Part shown: in pieces, positions 29,274 to 36,511 of the stretch
How positions within the stretch are numbered: position 1 is the first letter of the stretch
Layout of the letters: every line of letters starts with the position of its first letter
Source: Actinomycetospora succinea
Lineage (GTDB): Bacteria > Actinomycetota > Actinomycetes > Mycobacteriales > Pseudonocardiaceae
Assembly: GCF_004363095.1 (NCBI RefSeq)
Contig: NZ_SNYO01000008.1
Coordinates: 186,001 to 250,000 of the forward strand
Direction of reading: 5' to 3'
DNA length: 64,000 nucleotides
Made by a program: the position numbers and the translations under genes
The notes under the pieces: generated by a model
Database searches by the model: none
The model's input: the letters and a program-made list of their open reading frames with translations, nothing else
What the model was told of the DNA's origin: nothing

Positions 29274-30823
29274 GAACCACTCCCTGCAGAGTCGATGGGT
29301 CCAGCTCCGCTTCGCTCCGTGTCCCGAGAAGAGGGGAACCACCCGGTCGGACCCGGCCGGGTGTTGGTCCAGATGTGCTTGGGCTCCTGGTACTCGGCGA
29401 ACCCCGCGCGGCCGAGCTCGCGCCCGACCCCGGAGTGGCCGAAGCCGCCCCATTCGGCCGCCGGGACGTACGGGCCGAAGTCGTTGATCCAGATGGTGCC
29501 GTGGCGCAGGCGCGCGGCGACCTCCTCGCACGTGCCGTGGTCGGCGGAGAAGACTGCGCCGGCCAGGCCGTACTCGGTGTCGTTGGCGATGCGGACCGCG
29601 TCGTCGAGGTCGGTGAACGTCTCGACGGTGAGGACCGGGCCGAACGACTCGTCGTGCACCACGCTCATGTCCTGGGTGCAGCGGTCGAGGATCGTCGGCG
29701 GGTAGAAGTATCCGTTCTGGAGCTTCGGGTCGGTGGGCCGCTCGCCGCCGCAGCGCAGCACCGCGCCCTCCGCGACGCCGGCGGCGACGTAGGCCTCGAC
29801 CTTGTCGCGGTGCGCGGCGGAGATCAGCGGCCCGGTCTCGGTCTCCGGGTCGTCCGGGCCGCCCAGGCGGATCCGCCGGGCCCGCGCGACGAGGTCGTCG
29901 ACGATCCGGTCGTGCGCGGACTCCTCGACGACGAGCCGGGCGCCCGCGGAGCACACCTGCCCCGAGTGCAGGAAGATCGCGGTCAGGGCGTTGTCGACGG
30001 CGGTCTCGTGGTCGGCGTCGGCGAAGAGCACGAACGGGTTCTTGCCGCCCAGCTCGAGGGCGACCTTCTTCACCGTGGGCGCCGCCGACTCCATGATCCT
30101 GCGGCCGGTGACGAGCCCGCCGGTGAAGCTGACCATGTCGACGCGCGGGTCGGTCGACAGCGGTGCGCCCGCGGTCGCCCCGGCACCCAGCACGAGGTTC
30201 GCGACCCCGTCGGGCACGCCCGCCTCCGCGAGCAGCTCCATGAGGATGATCGCCGTGTGCGGGGTGAGCTCGCTGGGCTTGAGGACGAACGAGCAGCCCG
30301 CCCCCAGCGCCGGCGCGACCTTCCACGCGGTCTGCAGCAGCGGGTAGTTCCAGGGCGTGATCAGCCCGCACACCCCGACGGGCTCGTGCACGACCTTGCT
30401 GCGCGCGGCCGCGATGCCCGTGTCGACCAGCCGCCCGTCGTCGGTGGAGGCGAGGTGCCCGAACCACCGGAAGCAGTTGGTGATGTCGTCCATGTCGATC
30501 TCGGACTCGGCGACGCGCTTGCCGGTGTCGTCGGTCTCCGCGCGGGCCAGCCGCGCCTTGTCGCGCTGGAGGAGATCGGCCACCCGCAGCAGCAGGGCGC
30601 CCCGCTCCGGGGCGGGCACCGACGACCAGCGGTGGTCGTCGAACGCCCGGCGCGCCGCCGCGATGGCGAGCTCGGTGTCCTTGGCGCCGGCCTCGTCGAC
30701 CTCGGCGACCAGGTGTCCGTCCGCGGGCGAACGAATCTCCCGCCTCCCCCCGTCGACCGCTGTCGTCCACGCTCCGTCGATGAACAGCTGCCCCACGCCT
30801 GGCGCCTCCTCGTTCGTCGTCAC
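29270..30823 (-). CDS. Aldehyde dehydrogenase, betaine-aldehyde-dehydrogenase-like
   Basis: This is a 517-aa NAD(P)+-dependent aldehyde dehydrogenase. It has PWNY at 157-160, Glu257 in LELGGKNP and nucleophile Cys291 in GQVCSAGARLVV. The usual FTGS strand reads FTGG. A C-terminal tail of about 25 residues is longer than in typical 490-aa betaine aldehyde dehydrogenases. The start GTG 30823 is chosen because the conserved part (GQLFIDGAW) begins soon after; an upstream start at 30865 is open. It is the first gene of an overlapping operon with an APC permease and choline oxidase. It would finish oxidation of betaine aldehyde to glycine betaine. Confidence 0.88.
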   Translation of the reverse strand: MTTNEEAPGVGQLFIDGAWTTAVDGGRREIRSPADGHLVAEVDEAGAKDTELAIAAARRAFDDHRWSSVPAPERGALLLRVADLLQRDKARLARAETDDTGKRVAESEIDMDDITNCFRWFGHLASTDDGRLVDTGIAAARSKVVHEPVGVCGLITPWNYPLLQTAWKVAPALGAGCSFVLKPSELTPHTAIILMELLAEAGVPDGVANLVLGAGATAGAPLSTDPRVDMVSFTGGLVTGRRIMESAAPTVKKVALELGGKNPFVLFADADHETAVDNALTAIFLHSGQVCSAGARLVVEESAHDRIVDDLVARARRIRLGGPDDPETETGPLISAAHRDKVEAYVAAGVAEGAVLRCGGERPTDPKLQNGYFYPPTILDRCTQDMSVVHDESFGPVLTVETFTDLDDAVRIANDTEYGLAGAVFSADHGTCEEVAARLRHGTIWINDFGPYVPAAEWGGFGHSGVGRELGRAGFAEYQEPKHIWTNTRPGPTGWFPSSRDTERSGAGPIDSAGSGS

Positions 30824-30922
30824 CCGGTCGGCCCTGCGGCCTGGTCGTCCGAGTATCGACCTCACGCCACGTCGGCACCATGCCTGACACCGATCACACG
30901 GAACGCGCGACCGGGTGACGCG

Positions 30923-31450
30923 TCAGGGTCGGCGGACGGCGACCAGGCTCTCCTCGCCATGCCCCTCGGCGTGGTGGCGCACGTCGAGCGCGCCGCCGAA
31001 GGCCTCGAGGAGCTCGCCCGGCGGCGCGCGGAACGGCCCGCCCGCGTCGCCGGCCCCGGACAGCACGCTGATCACGAGCAGCCCGCCCGGCGCGAGGACG
31101 CCGATCAGCGCCGGGTAGAGCGCGGGGTCGCGGAAGCGCTGGCAGACGACGACGTCGTACGGCCCGGCGACGGGCAGGCCGTCGTCGAGGTCCGCCTCGA
31201 TCCAGTGCACGTCGGGCGCCTGCGCCCGGCCGGCGGCGAGGCCCACGGGCGACACGTCGACGGCGTCGACGTCCAGGCCGCGGCGCGCCAGCCACACCGC
31301 GACGGTGCCGCGCCCGCACGCGAGGTCGAGGGCGCGCCCGGCCGTGGGGACGAGGTCCTCGCGGCCCACGAGCGCCGAGGGCGGACCGGGCTCGCCCGCC
31401 CCGAGACCGGTGAAGCGGGCGTCCCAGCGCTGCCTGTCCTCGCCGCTCAG
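30923..31450 (-). CDS. Class I SAM-dependent methyltransferase
   Basis: The product of about 175 aa has motif I ALDLACGRGTVAVWLA. VDAVDVSPVGLA follows, and PYDVVVCQRF then LAPGGLLVISVL complete a small Rossmann methyltransferase. The substrate is unknown. The frame opens at CTG 31450, which shares a CTGA overlap with the stop of the upstream methyltransferase gene. The first residues read SGEDRQRWDARF, a usual beginning for this family, so a CTG start by translational coupling is likely. GTG 31537 would overlap the upstream gene by 90 bases and is less attractive. Confidence 0.8.
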   Translation of the reverse strand: MSGEDRQRWDARFTGLGAGEPGPPSALVGREDLVPTAGRALDLACGRGTVAVWLARRGLDVDAVDVSPVGLAAGRAQAPDVHWIEADLDDGLPVAGPYDVVVCQRFRDPALYPALIGVLAPGGLLVISVLSGAGDAGGPFRAPPGELLEAFGGALDVRHHAEGHGEESLVAVRRP

Positions 31451-32313
31451 GGCTTGCGGCCCACCACACCCGCGATGCAGTGCTGCGCGGGCAGGAGCGG
31501 CGCGAGCTGCGGGCCGTCCGGCCACCACTTCACGCACAGCTCGAGGCCCGGATCGACGAGCTCGAGGCCCGGCATCATCGCGAGGATCTGGTCGCGGGTG
31601 CGGTAGACGCCGGTGCCGAGCGGGCTGTGGAGGAAGACGTCCTCCATGCGCCGGGCGACAACGCTGTTCTCGTCCTCGGGGTCGAGGAAGTGGCTCAGCG
31701 CGACGTACGAGCCCGACGGGAGCGCGTCGATGTAGCGCTGCATGATCTCGACGCAGGACAGCTTGCTCTCGTCGTAGTGGTGCAGCGTGCCGAGCTGGAG
31801 CAGGCCGATCGGGCGGCTGAAGTCGAGGTTGCGCGTGACCACCGGGTCGGCGAGCACCTCCTCGGGCACCGTGAGGTCGCCCGGCGAGAAGAAGGTGCGG
31901 TCGTTCTCCTCCAGCAGCGCGCGGCCGTGCGCGACGACCGACGGGTCGTTGTCGACGTAGACCACGCGGGCCTCGGGGCTCAGTCGCTGGGCGGCCTGGT
32001 GGGTGTTCTCCGCCGTGGGCAGCCCGGAGCCGAGGTCGAGGAACTGGTCGATCCCGGCCGTGCCCGCGAGGAAGCGCACCGCGCGGACGAGGAACGCCCG
32101 GTGGTCGACCGTGAACTGGCCGATCTCCGGGGCGACCGTGCGCAGCTTCTCGACGACCTCGCGGTCGGCGGGGTAGTTGTCCTTGCCGCCGAGGGCCGTG
32201 TCGTAGACGCGCGCGATGCTCGCCTTGCTCGTGTCGACGTAGGCGGGAGCGGCCCCCGAGCGGGACGAGGAGTGCGCAGCGGTCATCGGCAACCCAATCG
32301 GGATGGAGATCAC
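31447..32313 (-). CDS. SAM-dependent methyltransferase, DUF574 family
   Basis: The 288-aa protein belongs to the actinobacterial S-adenosyl methyltransferase family PF04672. It shows SIARVYDTALGGKDNYPADR, the SAM-binding strand FLDLGSGLPTAENTH, VVYVDNDPSVVAHG and LLQLGTLHHY. The methylated target is not known; these genes occur in many copies near XRE regulators in Streptomyces and relatives. The start is GTG 32313, which would leave a very short leader after a TAGGGT -10-like hexamer. ATG 32286 is an alternative, and neither has a good ribosome site. It diverges from the XRE gene across 151 bases. Confidence 0.88.
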   Translation of the reverse strand: MISIPIGLPMTAAHSSSRSGAAPAYVDTSKASIARVYDTALGGKDNYPADREVVEKLRTVAPEIGQFTVDHRAFLVRAVRFLAGTAGIDQFLDLGSGLPTAENTHQAAQRLSPEARVVYVDNDPSVVAHGRALLEENDRTFFSPGDLTVPEEVLADPVVTRNLDFSRPIGLLQLGTLHHYDESKLSCVEIMQRYIDALPSGSYVALSHFLDPEDENSVVARRMEDVFLHSPLGTGVYRTRDQILAMMPGLELVDPGLELCVKWWPDGPQLAPLLPAQHCIAGVVGRKP

Positions 32314-32464
32314 GGACGGTCGATCACCCTAGGAGGGTACTGCCGCACCCCCCGCCGCGGGTCGATCAGCGGACATCCGGACAGGGAGCCGTGTAACGTC
32401 TCGGATTCGGCGGCACGACCGGCGCCGGCAGCGGGGCCCGAGGACAGCGGGGAGCGCACCAGAC

Positions 32465-33340
32465 GTGGCCGAGCAGGAGCACACCGAGCCGGAGGGCACC
32501 GGACCCACCGCTCGACGGATCATCCTCGGCGCCCAGTTGAAGCGTCTGCGCGAGCGTGCCGGGGTGGCGCGCTCGGACGCGGCCTGGTCGATCCGGGGGT
32601 CGGACTCCAAGATGAGCCGCCTCGAGGCCGGCAAGGTCGGCTTCAAGGAGCGTGACGTCGCCGACCTGCTGACGATGTACGGCATCACCGAGGAGTCGGA
32701 GCGCGAGCTCCTCCTCGACATGACGCGGCGGTCCAACGAGCCCGGGTGGTGGCAGCCCTACGGCGACGTCCTCCCCGACTGGTTCGAGGACTACGTCGGC
32801 CTGGAGACCAGCGCCTCGCGCATCCAGACCTACGAGCTGATGTTCGTCCCGGGCCTGCTGCAGACCGAGGACTACGCCCGCGCGATCATCACCTCCGGCC
32901 ACCCGGACCGCGCCACGCCCGACGACGAGCGCCGCCTCACCGTCCGGATGCGCCGCCAGCAGACGCTCGGGCGCCGCGACTCGCCGACGGTCTGGGCGAT
33001 CATCGACGAGTCGGTGCTGCACCGGCCGATCGGCGGCCACGAGGTGCTCGTCGGGCAGGTCGAGCGCCTCCTCGAGGTCTCGGCGCTCCCGAACGTCGTC
33101 GTGCAGGTCCTGCCGTTCACGCTGTCCGGCTACGCGGCGGAGAGCACGTTCTCGATCCTGCGCTTCTCCGAGCCCGAGCTGCCCGACCTCGTGTACCAGG
33201 AGCACCTGACCCACGCGACGTACCTGGACAAGCGGCCCGAGGTCGAGCAGTACAGCCGCGTCATGGACCGGGTGGCCGTCGACGCGCTGACGCCCGACGA
33301 GACGAAGCAGTACCTCACGAAGCTCGCCGCGGAGCGCTGA
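32465..33340 (+). CDS. XRE-family HTH regulator with DUF5753 effector domain
   Basis: The 291-aa protein has an N-terminal helix-turn-helix (about 20-75; LKRLRERAGVARSDAAW, SKMSRLEAGKVGF). A DUF5753 domain with WFEDYVGLETSASRIQTYE and PGLLQTEDYARA follows. This is the WhiJ-like class of actinobacterial regulators, often paired with a small DUF397 partner. The DUF397 gene follows 117 bases downstream on the same strand. Two identical palindromes lie in that gap and are plausible binding sites of this protein. The start is GTG 32465. It likely controls a developmental or stress switch, but no target is proven. Confidence 0.92.
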   Translation: MAEQEHTEPEGTGPTARRIILGAQLKRLRERAGVARSDAAWSIRGSDSKMSRLEAGKVGFKERDVADLLTMYGITEESERELLLDMTRRSNEPGWWQPYGDVLPDWFEDYVGLETSASRIQTYELMFVPGLLQTEDYARAIITSGHPDRATPDDERRLTVRMRRQQTLGRRDSPTVWAIIDESVLHRPIGGHEVLVGQVERLLEVSALPNVVVQVLPFTLSGYAAESTFSILRFSEPELPDLVYQEHLTHATYLDKRPEVEQYSRVMDRVAVDALTPDETKQYLTKLAAER

Positions 33341-33381
33341 GCGGGCTCCGGGTGCGCGTCGTCATGGCGCGCCGACGTCAC

Positions 33382-33446
33382 ATGCACGTGCAGATGATCC
33401 GTACGGTTGCTAGGCTCGCCCTCGACGGATGCACGTGCAGACGATC
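33382..33446 (+). promoter_or_regulatory. Twin TGCACGTGCA operators around a -10 element
   Basis: ATGCACGTGCAGATGATC at 33382-33399 recurs as ATGCACGTGCAGACGATC at 33429-33446, with one difference in 18. Each contains the perfect palindrome TGCACGTGCA. Between them is TAGGCT (33411-33416), a good actinobacterial -10. The first site overlaps the -35 position and the second covers the region just after the start of transcription. The downstream gene is the DUF397 gene. The adjacent XRE protein is the obvious candidate binder. Confidence 0.65.
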
Positions 33447-33457
33447 GAGGCGGTCGC

Positions 33458-33715
33458 ATGGCCCAGGTGCCGAATGCACACGACGCTCTGCCCGACGTGA
33501 CGTGGCGCAAGAGCGCCCGTTCCGGCAAGCAGGGCAACTGTGTCGAGCTCGCTCCGGTGCGCTCCCACGGCGTCGCGGTGCGCAACTCCCGCTTCCCGGA
33601 GGGCCCCGCCCTCGTCTTCTCCGTCGCCGAGATGCGCGACTTCCTCGCCGACATCAAGCGCGGGGCGTTCGACGACCTCCTGGGCACGGACGACGTCGCC
33701 GGGGTGGCGTCGTGA
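33458..33715 (+). CDS. DUF397 protein, partner of the XRE regulator
   Basis: This 85-aa protein carries the DUF397 signature: WRKSARSGKQGNCVELAP, then VAVRNSRFPEGPALVFS and a final amphipathic helix EMRDFLADIKRG. DUF397 proteins are small partners or antagonists of WhiJ-like XRE regulators, and several pairs behave like toxin-antitoxin or developmental switches. The ATG at 33458 has GAGGCGG upstream. Its stop overlaps the next small gene by 4 bases. The promoter upstream carries two identical palindromes. Confidence 0.9.
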   Translation: MAQVPNAHDALPDVTWRKSARSGKQGNCVELAPVRSHGVAVRNSRFPEGPALVFSVAEMRDFLADIKRGAFDDLLGTDDVAGVAS

Positions 33716-33978
33716 AGCGCAACCGCACGATGTGGCTGACGTGCGCCGTCGACGGCGCCGACCACGCGGTCTCCGACGCCGCGTTCCTGGCCGCCCAGGG
33801 CGGCGACGGGCGCTTCGAGGCGATGTGCCGCGCGACCGTCTGGGCGTCCTCGCTCTCGGCTCCGCCGGCGTCACGCTGTGAGACGTGCGCTTCCGCGGCC
33901 GGCGAGCCCGTCGACGCCTCGCCCGACCGTCGTGGCGGGGGTCTGTGGTCGCGGCTGGTCCCGCGCGCCTCGGCGTGA
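33712..33978 (+). CDS. Small Cys/His-containing protein coupled to DUF397
   Basis: The 88-aa product is not a family I can name. It has four Cys and a nearby His (LTCAVDGADH, AMCRATVW, RCETCAS), which could form a zinc site; the last pair is spaced like a zinc knuckle. The remaining C-terminus is basic and Ser-rich. GTG 33712 overlaps the DUF397 stop in a GTGA arrangement, so it is made in fixed proportion to DUF397. This suggests a third component of the XRE-DUF397 switch. Confidence 0.7.
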   Translation: MKRNRTMWLTCAVDGADHAVSDAAFLAAQGGDGRFEAMCRATVWASSLSAPPASRCETCASAAGEPVDASPDRRGGGLWSRLVPRASA

Positions 33979-34219
33979 GATAGCAGCCCGGTTCGTGAGG
34001 CGTCCTTCCGATGCGCCGTTCGAGTAGCCGGTCACCCTCGTGCGAACAGCCACCCGCTGAACGCTGAGAGCGCAGGGCCGTTCGGCGTAGAGTAATCACT
34101 CCGTCCACGGACGATCGATACGTCACCCGGCCAGGCACCGTCAGCCGAACGGCCAATTGCTCTCCGTGACTTTCGTTCCTAGGCTCGTGACTCCACCGAG
34201 CTGCGAGCGAGAGGAATTC

Positions 34220-35329
34220 GTGATCACGGCGGCGACACGTGCGGCTCCCCCAGGGCCTGCCCCGGGCGCTCCCCCGAGCCCCGCCTCCGTGGTGACCGCC
34301 GCACCCGTGCTCGCCTCGCTGCAGGACCTCCCGGGCCTCGCCCACGCGCTCGTCACCGACACCGACCCGGACGGCCACGACCGCCGCGTGGTCGACGAGA
34401 TCGGCACCGACGAGGGCACCGCCGCCGCCGTGCTCGCCTGGGGCCGCCGCGCCGCCGCCGTCGCGGGCGACCGGGACCTCGCCCTCGACGACGTCATCGT
34501 CACCACCGACACGGCCCACCACCTGCTGCGTGCCGTCGGCGTGCCGGCCACCGGCTGGGTCTACCTCCGGGTCCGCCGCGACGACGGCAACCTCGCCCTC
34601 GCCCGCCGGCGCCTCGCGGCGCTCACCTCCCCCCAGGCTCCCGCGGCGAGCCGGCCCCCGGTCCCGGCCGGGCCCGCCGAGCTCCCCGCGGGCCCGTCGT
34701 CGACGTCCGCGTCCGCAGACCGGTCCCGGGGTCCGTCCCCGGCCCTGTCCGCCACGCCGTCGGCGGCCCCGCCCGGCGCGGCCCGGTCGAACCCGTGGCC
34801 GGACCGCGTGCCACCCCCGATCCGCCCGCCGGCAGCGTCGCCGACGAGCACGTCGACGGGTCCGGCGACGTCCACGGCGGCGACGGTCCGGGGAGCCCCG
34901 GCCGCGTTGCCCGCCCCGCCGGCCCCGCCGTCCATCTCGCGACCGCCGGCACAGGCCCCCGCCCCACCGGCGGCCCGGCCGTGGGCCCCGCGGCCCGATC
35001 CGGCTCCGGCCCCGTCGCGAGACACGTCGGCGGCACCGCCGCCGACACGGGAGCTCCCGGCGACCGTGCCGGAGCTCCCCTGGCCCCGCCGGCCCCCGGC
35101 CGCGTCCGACCTGCCGGCCGGGCCGATCCCGGAGCCGGCGGACGCGGAGCTGCCGAAGGACTCCGCCGGTGTGCTCGGCCAGCGCTGGCGCTCCGACCCG
35201 GAGACCCTGCGGCGCGTCCTCGCCGGACTGCTCCGCATGGGCCGGACACCCCAGGCCGCGCTGGCCGGCAGCCCCGAGAAGACCACCACCCGCTCCCCCG
35301 GAGCGACCCCGATACGGAGGAACCCATGA
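34220..35329 (+). CDS. Roadblock/LC7-like protein with long Pro/Ala-rich tail
   Basis: The 369-aa product begins with a domain of about 115 residues, including LASLQDLPGLAHALVTDTDPDG, the helix GTAAAVLAWGRRAAAV and DVIVTTDTAHHLLRAV. LYLRV-like strands and NLALARRRLAAL follow. This order resembles the Roadblock/LC7 fold and the next two proteins. Residues about 140-310 are a disordered Pro/Ala/Ser tract. The last 50 residues include a short helical part (DPETLRRVLAGLLRMG). GTG 34220 has AGAGGA upstream. The stop overlaps the next Roadblock gene (ATGA). Roadblock proteins usually regulate small GTPases, but none is encoded nearby. Confidence 0.7.
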   Translation: MITAATRAAPPGPAPGAPPSPASVVTAAPVLASLQDLPGLAHALVTDTDPDGHDRRVVDEIGTDEGTAAAVLAWGRRAAAVAGDRDLALDDVIVTTDTAHHLLRAVGVPATGWVYLRVRRDDGNLALARRRLAALTSPQAPAASRPPVPAGPAELPAGPSSTSASADRSRGPSPALSATPSAAPPGAARSNPWPDRVPPPIRPPAASPTSTSTGPATSTAATVRGAPAALPAPPAPPSISRPPAQAPAPPAARPWAPRPDPAPAPSRDTSAAPPPTRELPATVPELPWPRRPPAASDLPAGPIPEPADAELPKDSAGVLGQRWRSDPETLRRVLAGLLRMGRTPQAALAGSPEKTTTRSPGATPIRRNP

Positions 35330-35766
35330 GTGATGTCGAGTACGCCCTGAACGCCGCCGCCAACATCAAGGGCGCGTTCGCCGTGGCGATCGTCGACTAC
35401 GACAGCGGCATGACCCTCGGGTCACGCGGCGGCAGTGCCGAGTTCGACCTGGACGTCGCCGCCCCCGGCAACAGCGAGGTCGTGCGCGCGAAGTTCGACG
35501 TGATGCAGAAGCTGGGCCTGCGCGAGACGATCGAGGACATCCTGATCACCCTCGACACGCAGTACCACCTCATCCGGCCGATCTACTCCAACGGCGACGA
35601 CAAGCTGTTCTTCTACCTGGTGCTCAACCGCCAGCAGGCCAACCTCGCGATGGCCCGCCGCGACCTCAAGGTGATCGGCCAGCGCTTCTACCTCGACGAC
35701 CCGTCGTCGCAGGCGTCCGTGCCGGCGCAGGACCAGGGCTACTACCAGCAGGCCGGACGTCGCTGA
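35326..35766 (+). CDS. Roadblock/LC7-domain protein
   Basis: This 146-aa protein is the clearest Roadblock/LC7 member of the trio. It has AFAVAIVDYDSGMTLGSRG and LDVAAPGNSEVVRAKFDVMQ. DILITLDTQYHLIRPI and FFYLVLNRQQANLAMARRDL follow. The fold is a dimeric alpha/beta platform that binds small GTPases or other signalling partners. The C-terminus is a short Gln/Tyr-rich tail. The ATG 35326 has GGAGGA upstream and overlaps the preceding stop. A third related gene follows after 28 bases. The usual conservon partners (histidine kinase, DUF742, GTPase) are absent, so its partner must be encoded elsewhere. Confidence 0.87.
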   Translation: MSDVEYALNAAANIKGAFAVAIVDYDSGMTLGSRGGSAEFDLDVAAPGNSEVVRAKFDVMQKLGLRETIEDILITLDTQYHLIRPIYSNGDDKLFFYLVLNRQQANLAMARRDLKVIGQRFYLDDPSSQASVPAQDQGYYQQAGRR

Positions 35767-35794
35767 CACCCACGACCAGGAGGGAGCCGCGAGG

Positions 35795-36511
35795 GTGGGG
35801 CGACACCGCCACCTGACGTGCGTGCGGTCGGACGGGCTGTCGGCGGTGCTGCGCCCGTTGCTCGACGACCGCCGCATCGTCGCCGCCACCCTCGTGGACG
35901 TCGACAGCGGGCTGATCCTCGACGGCTACGTCGACGACCCGGGCGACCACCCCGGGCTCGCCGACCTCGAGCTGCTCGGGGCGGCCCACGCCGACATGGT
36001 CAAGGCCGGCACCGTCGTCTCCGCGTCCCTCGCGGAGCTGACCGTGAGCACCGACGACGGCCACCACCACCTGCTCCACGCCGTGCCCGATCCGCACGGC
36101 GAGCGGTTGGTGGTGGCCGTCGTCGTGCGCGGGGCACCGCGCCACGTCACCCGGGCCCGGCTGCGCCTGCGCACCGTCTCGGTGGAGGCGCTCACCGCCG
36201 GGCCCACGCTGGCCCGGCGGCCGGTCGACGGCAGCTGGGTCGTCGAGGAGCCAGCCCCGGAGGACACCGCGCCGGAGGAGGACGACGACGAGAGCGCCCC
36301 GGCCGACGTCCCGATGCCCAGCGGGGCGCCGCTCTCGGCCATGGCCCCGCGCAGCGCCGCGGCACCGAGCGCCGACCGCACTCCCTCGGCCACCGTGTCG
36401 TCGGTGGCGTCGTCCCTGGCGACGGGCCTGTCCCGGGGGATCTCGTCGCCGCTCGTGCCCCTCAGTGACGCACGGCCAGGGACAGCGCGAACCGGCCCCG
36501 CGGGTCGGTGA
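35795..36511 (+). CDS. Divergent Roadblock/LC7-like protein with acidic Ser/Pro tail
   Basis: The 238-aa protein repeats the Roadblock order in weaker form. LRPLLDDRRIVAATLVDVDS and ADLELLGAAHADMVKAG are followed by ELTVSTDDGHHHLLHAV, then RLVVAVVVRGAPRHVTRARL. A tail of about 110 residues follows, first acidic (PEEDDDESAP) then Ser/Thr/Ala-rich. GTG 35795 has AGGAGGG about 10 bases upstream. Its last 50 bases overlap the end of the convergent egtD gene, so its C-terminus may vary or be trimmed in relatives. Confidence 0.65.
   Translation: MGRHRHLTCVRSDGLSAVLRPLLDDRRIVAATLVDVDSGLILDGYVDDPGDHPGLADLELLGAAHADMVKAGTVVSASLAELTVSTDDGHHHLLHAVPDPHGERLVVAVVVRGAPRHVTRARLRLRTVSVEALTAGPTLARRPVDGSWVVEEPAPEDTAPEEDDDESAPADVPMPSGAPLSAMAPRSAAAPSADRTPSATVSSVASSLATGLSRGISSPLVPLSDARPGTARTGPAGR

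Noticed and set aside
27693-29705. Long plus-strand open frame across the permease and choline oxidase start
   Set aside because: The product is an Arg/Asp/His-rich low-complexity string typical of antisense frames in GC-rich DNA. The minus strand encodes recognisable families with coupled starts.
33979-34219. Possible gene between the Cys-rich protein and the first Roadblock gene
   Set aside because: No open frame with a ribosome site is convincing. Lower GC (near 34090-34170) points to a promoter region for the Roadblock genes.
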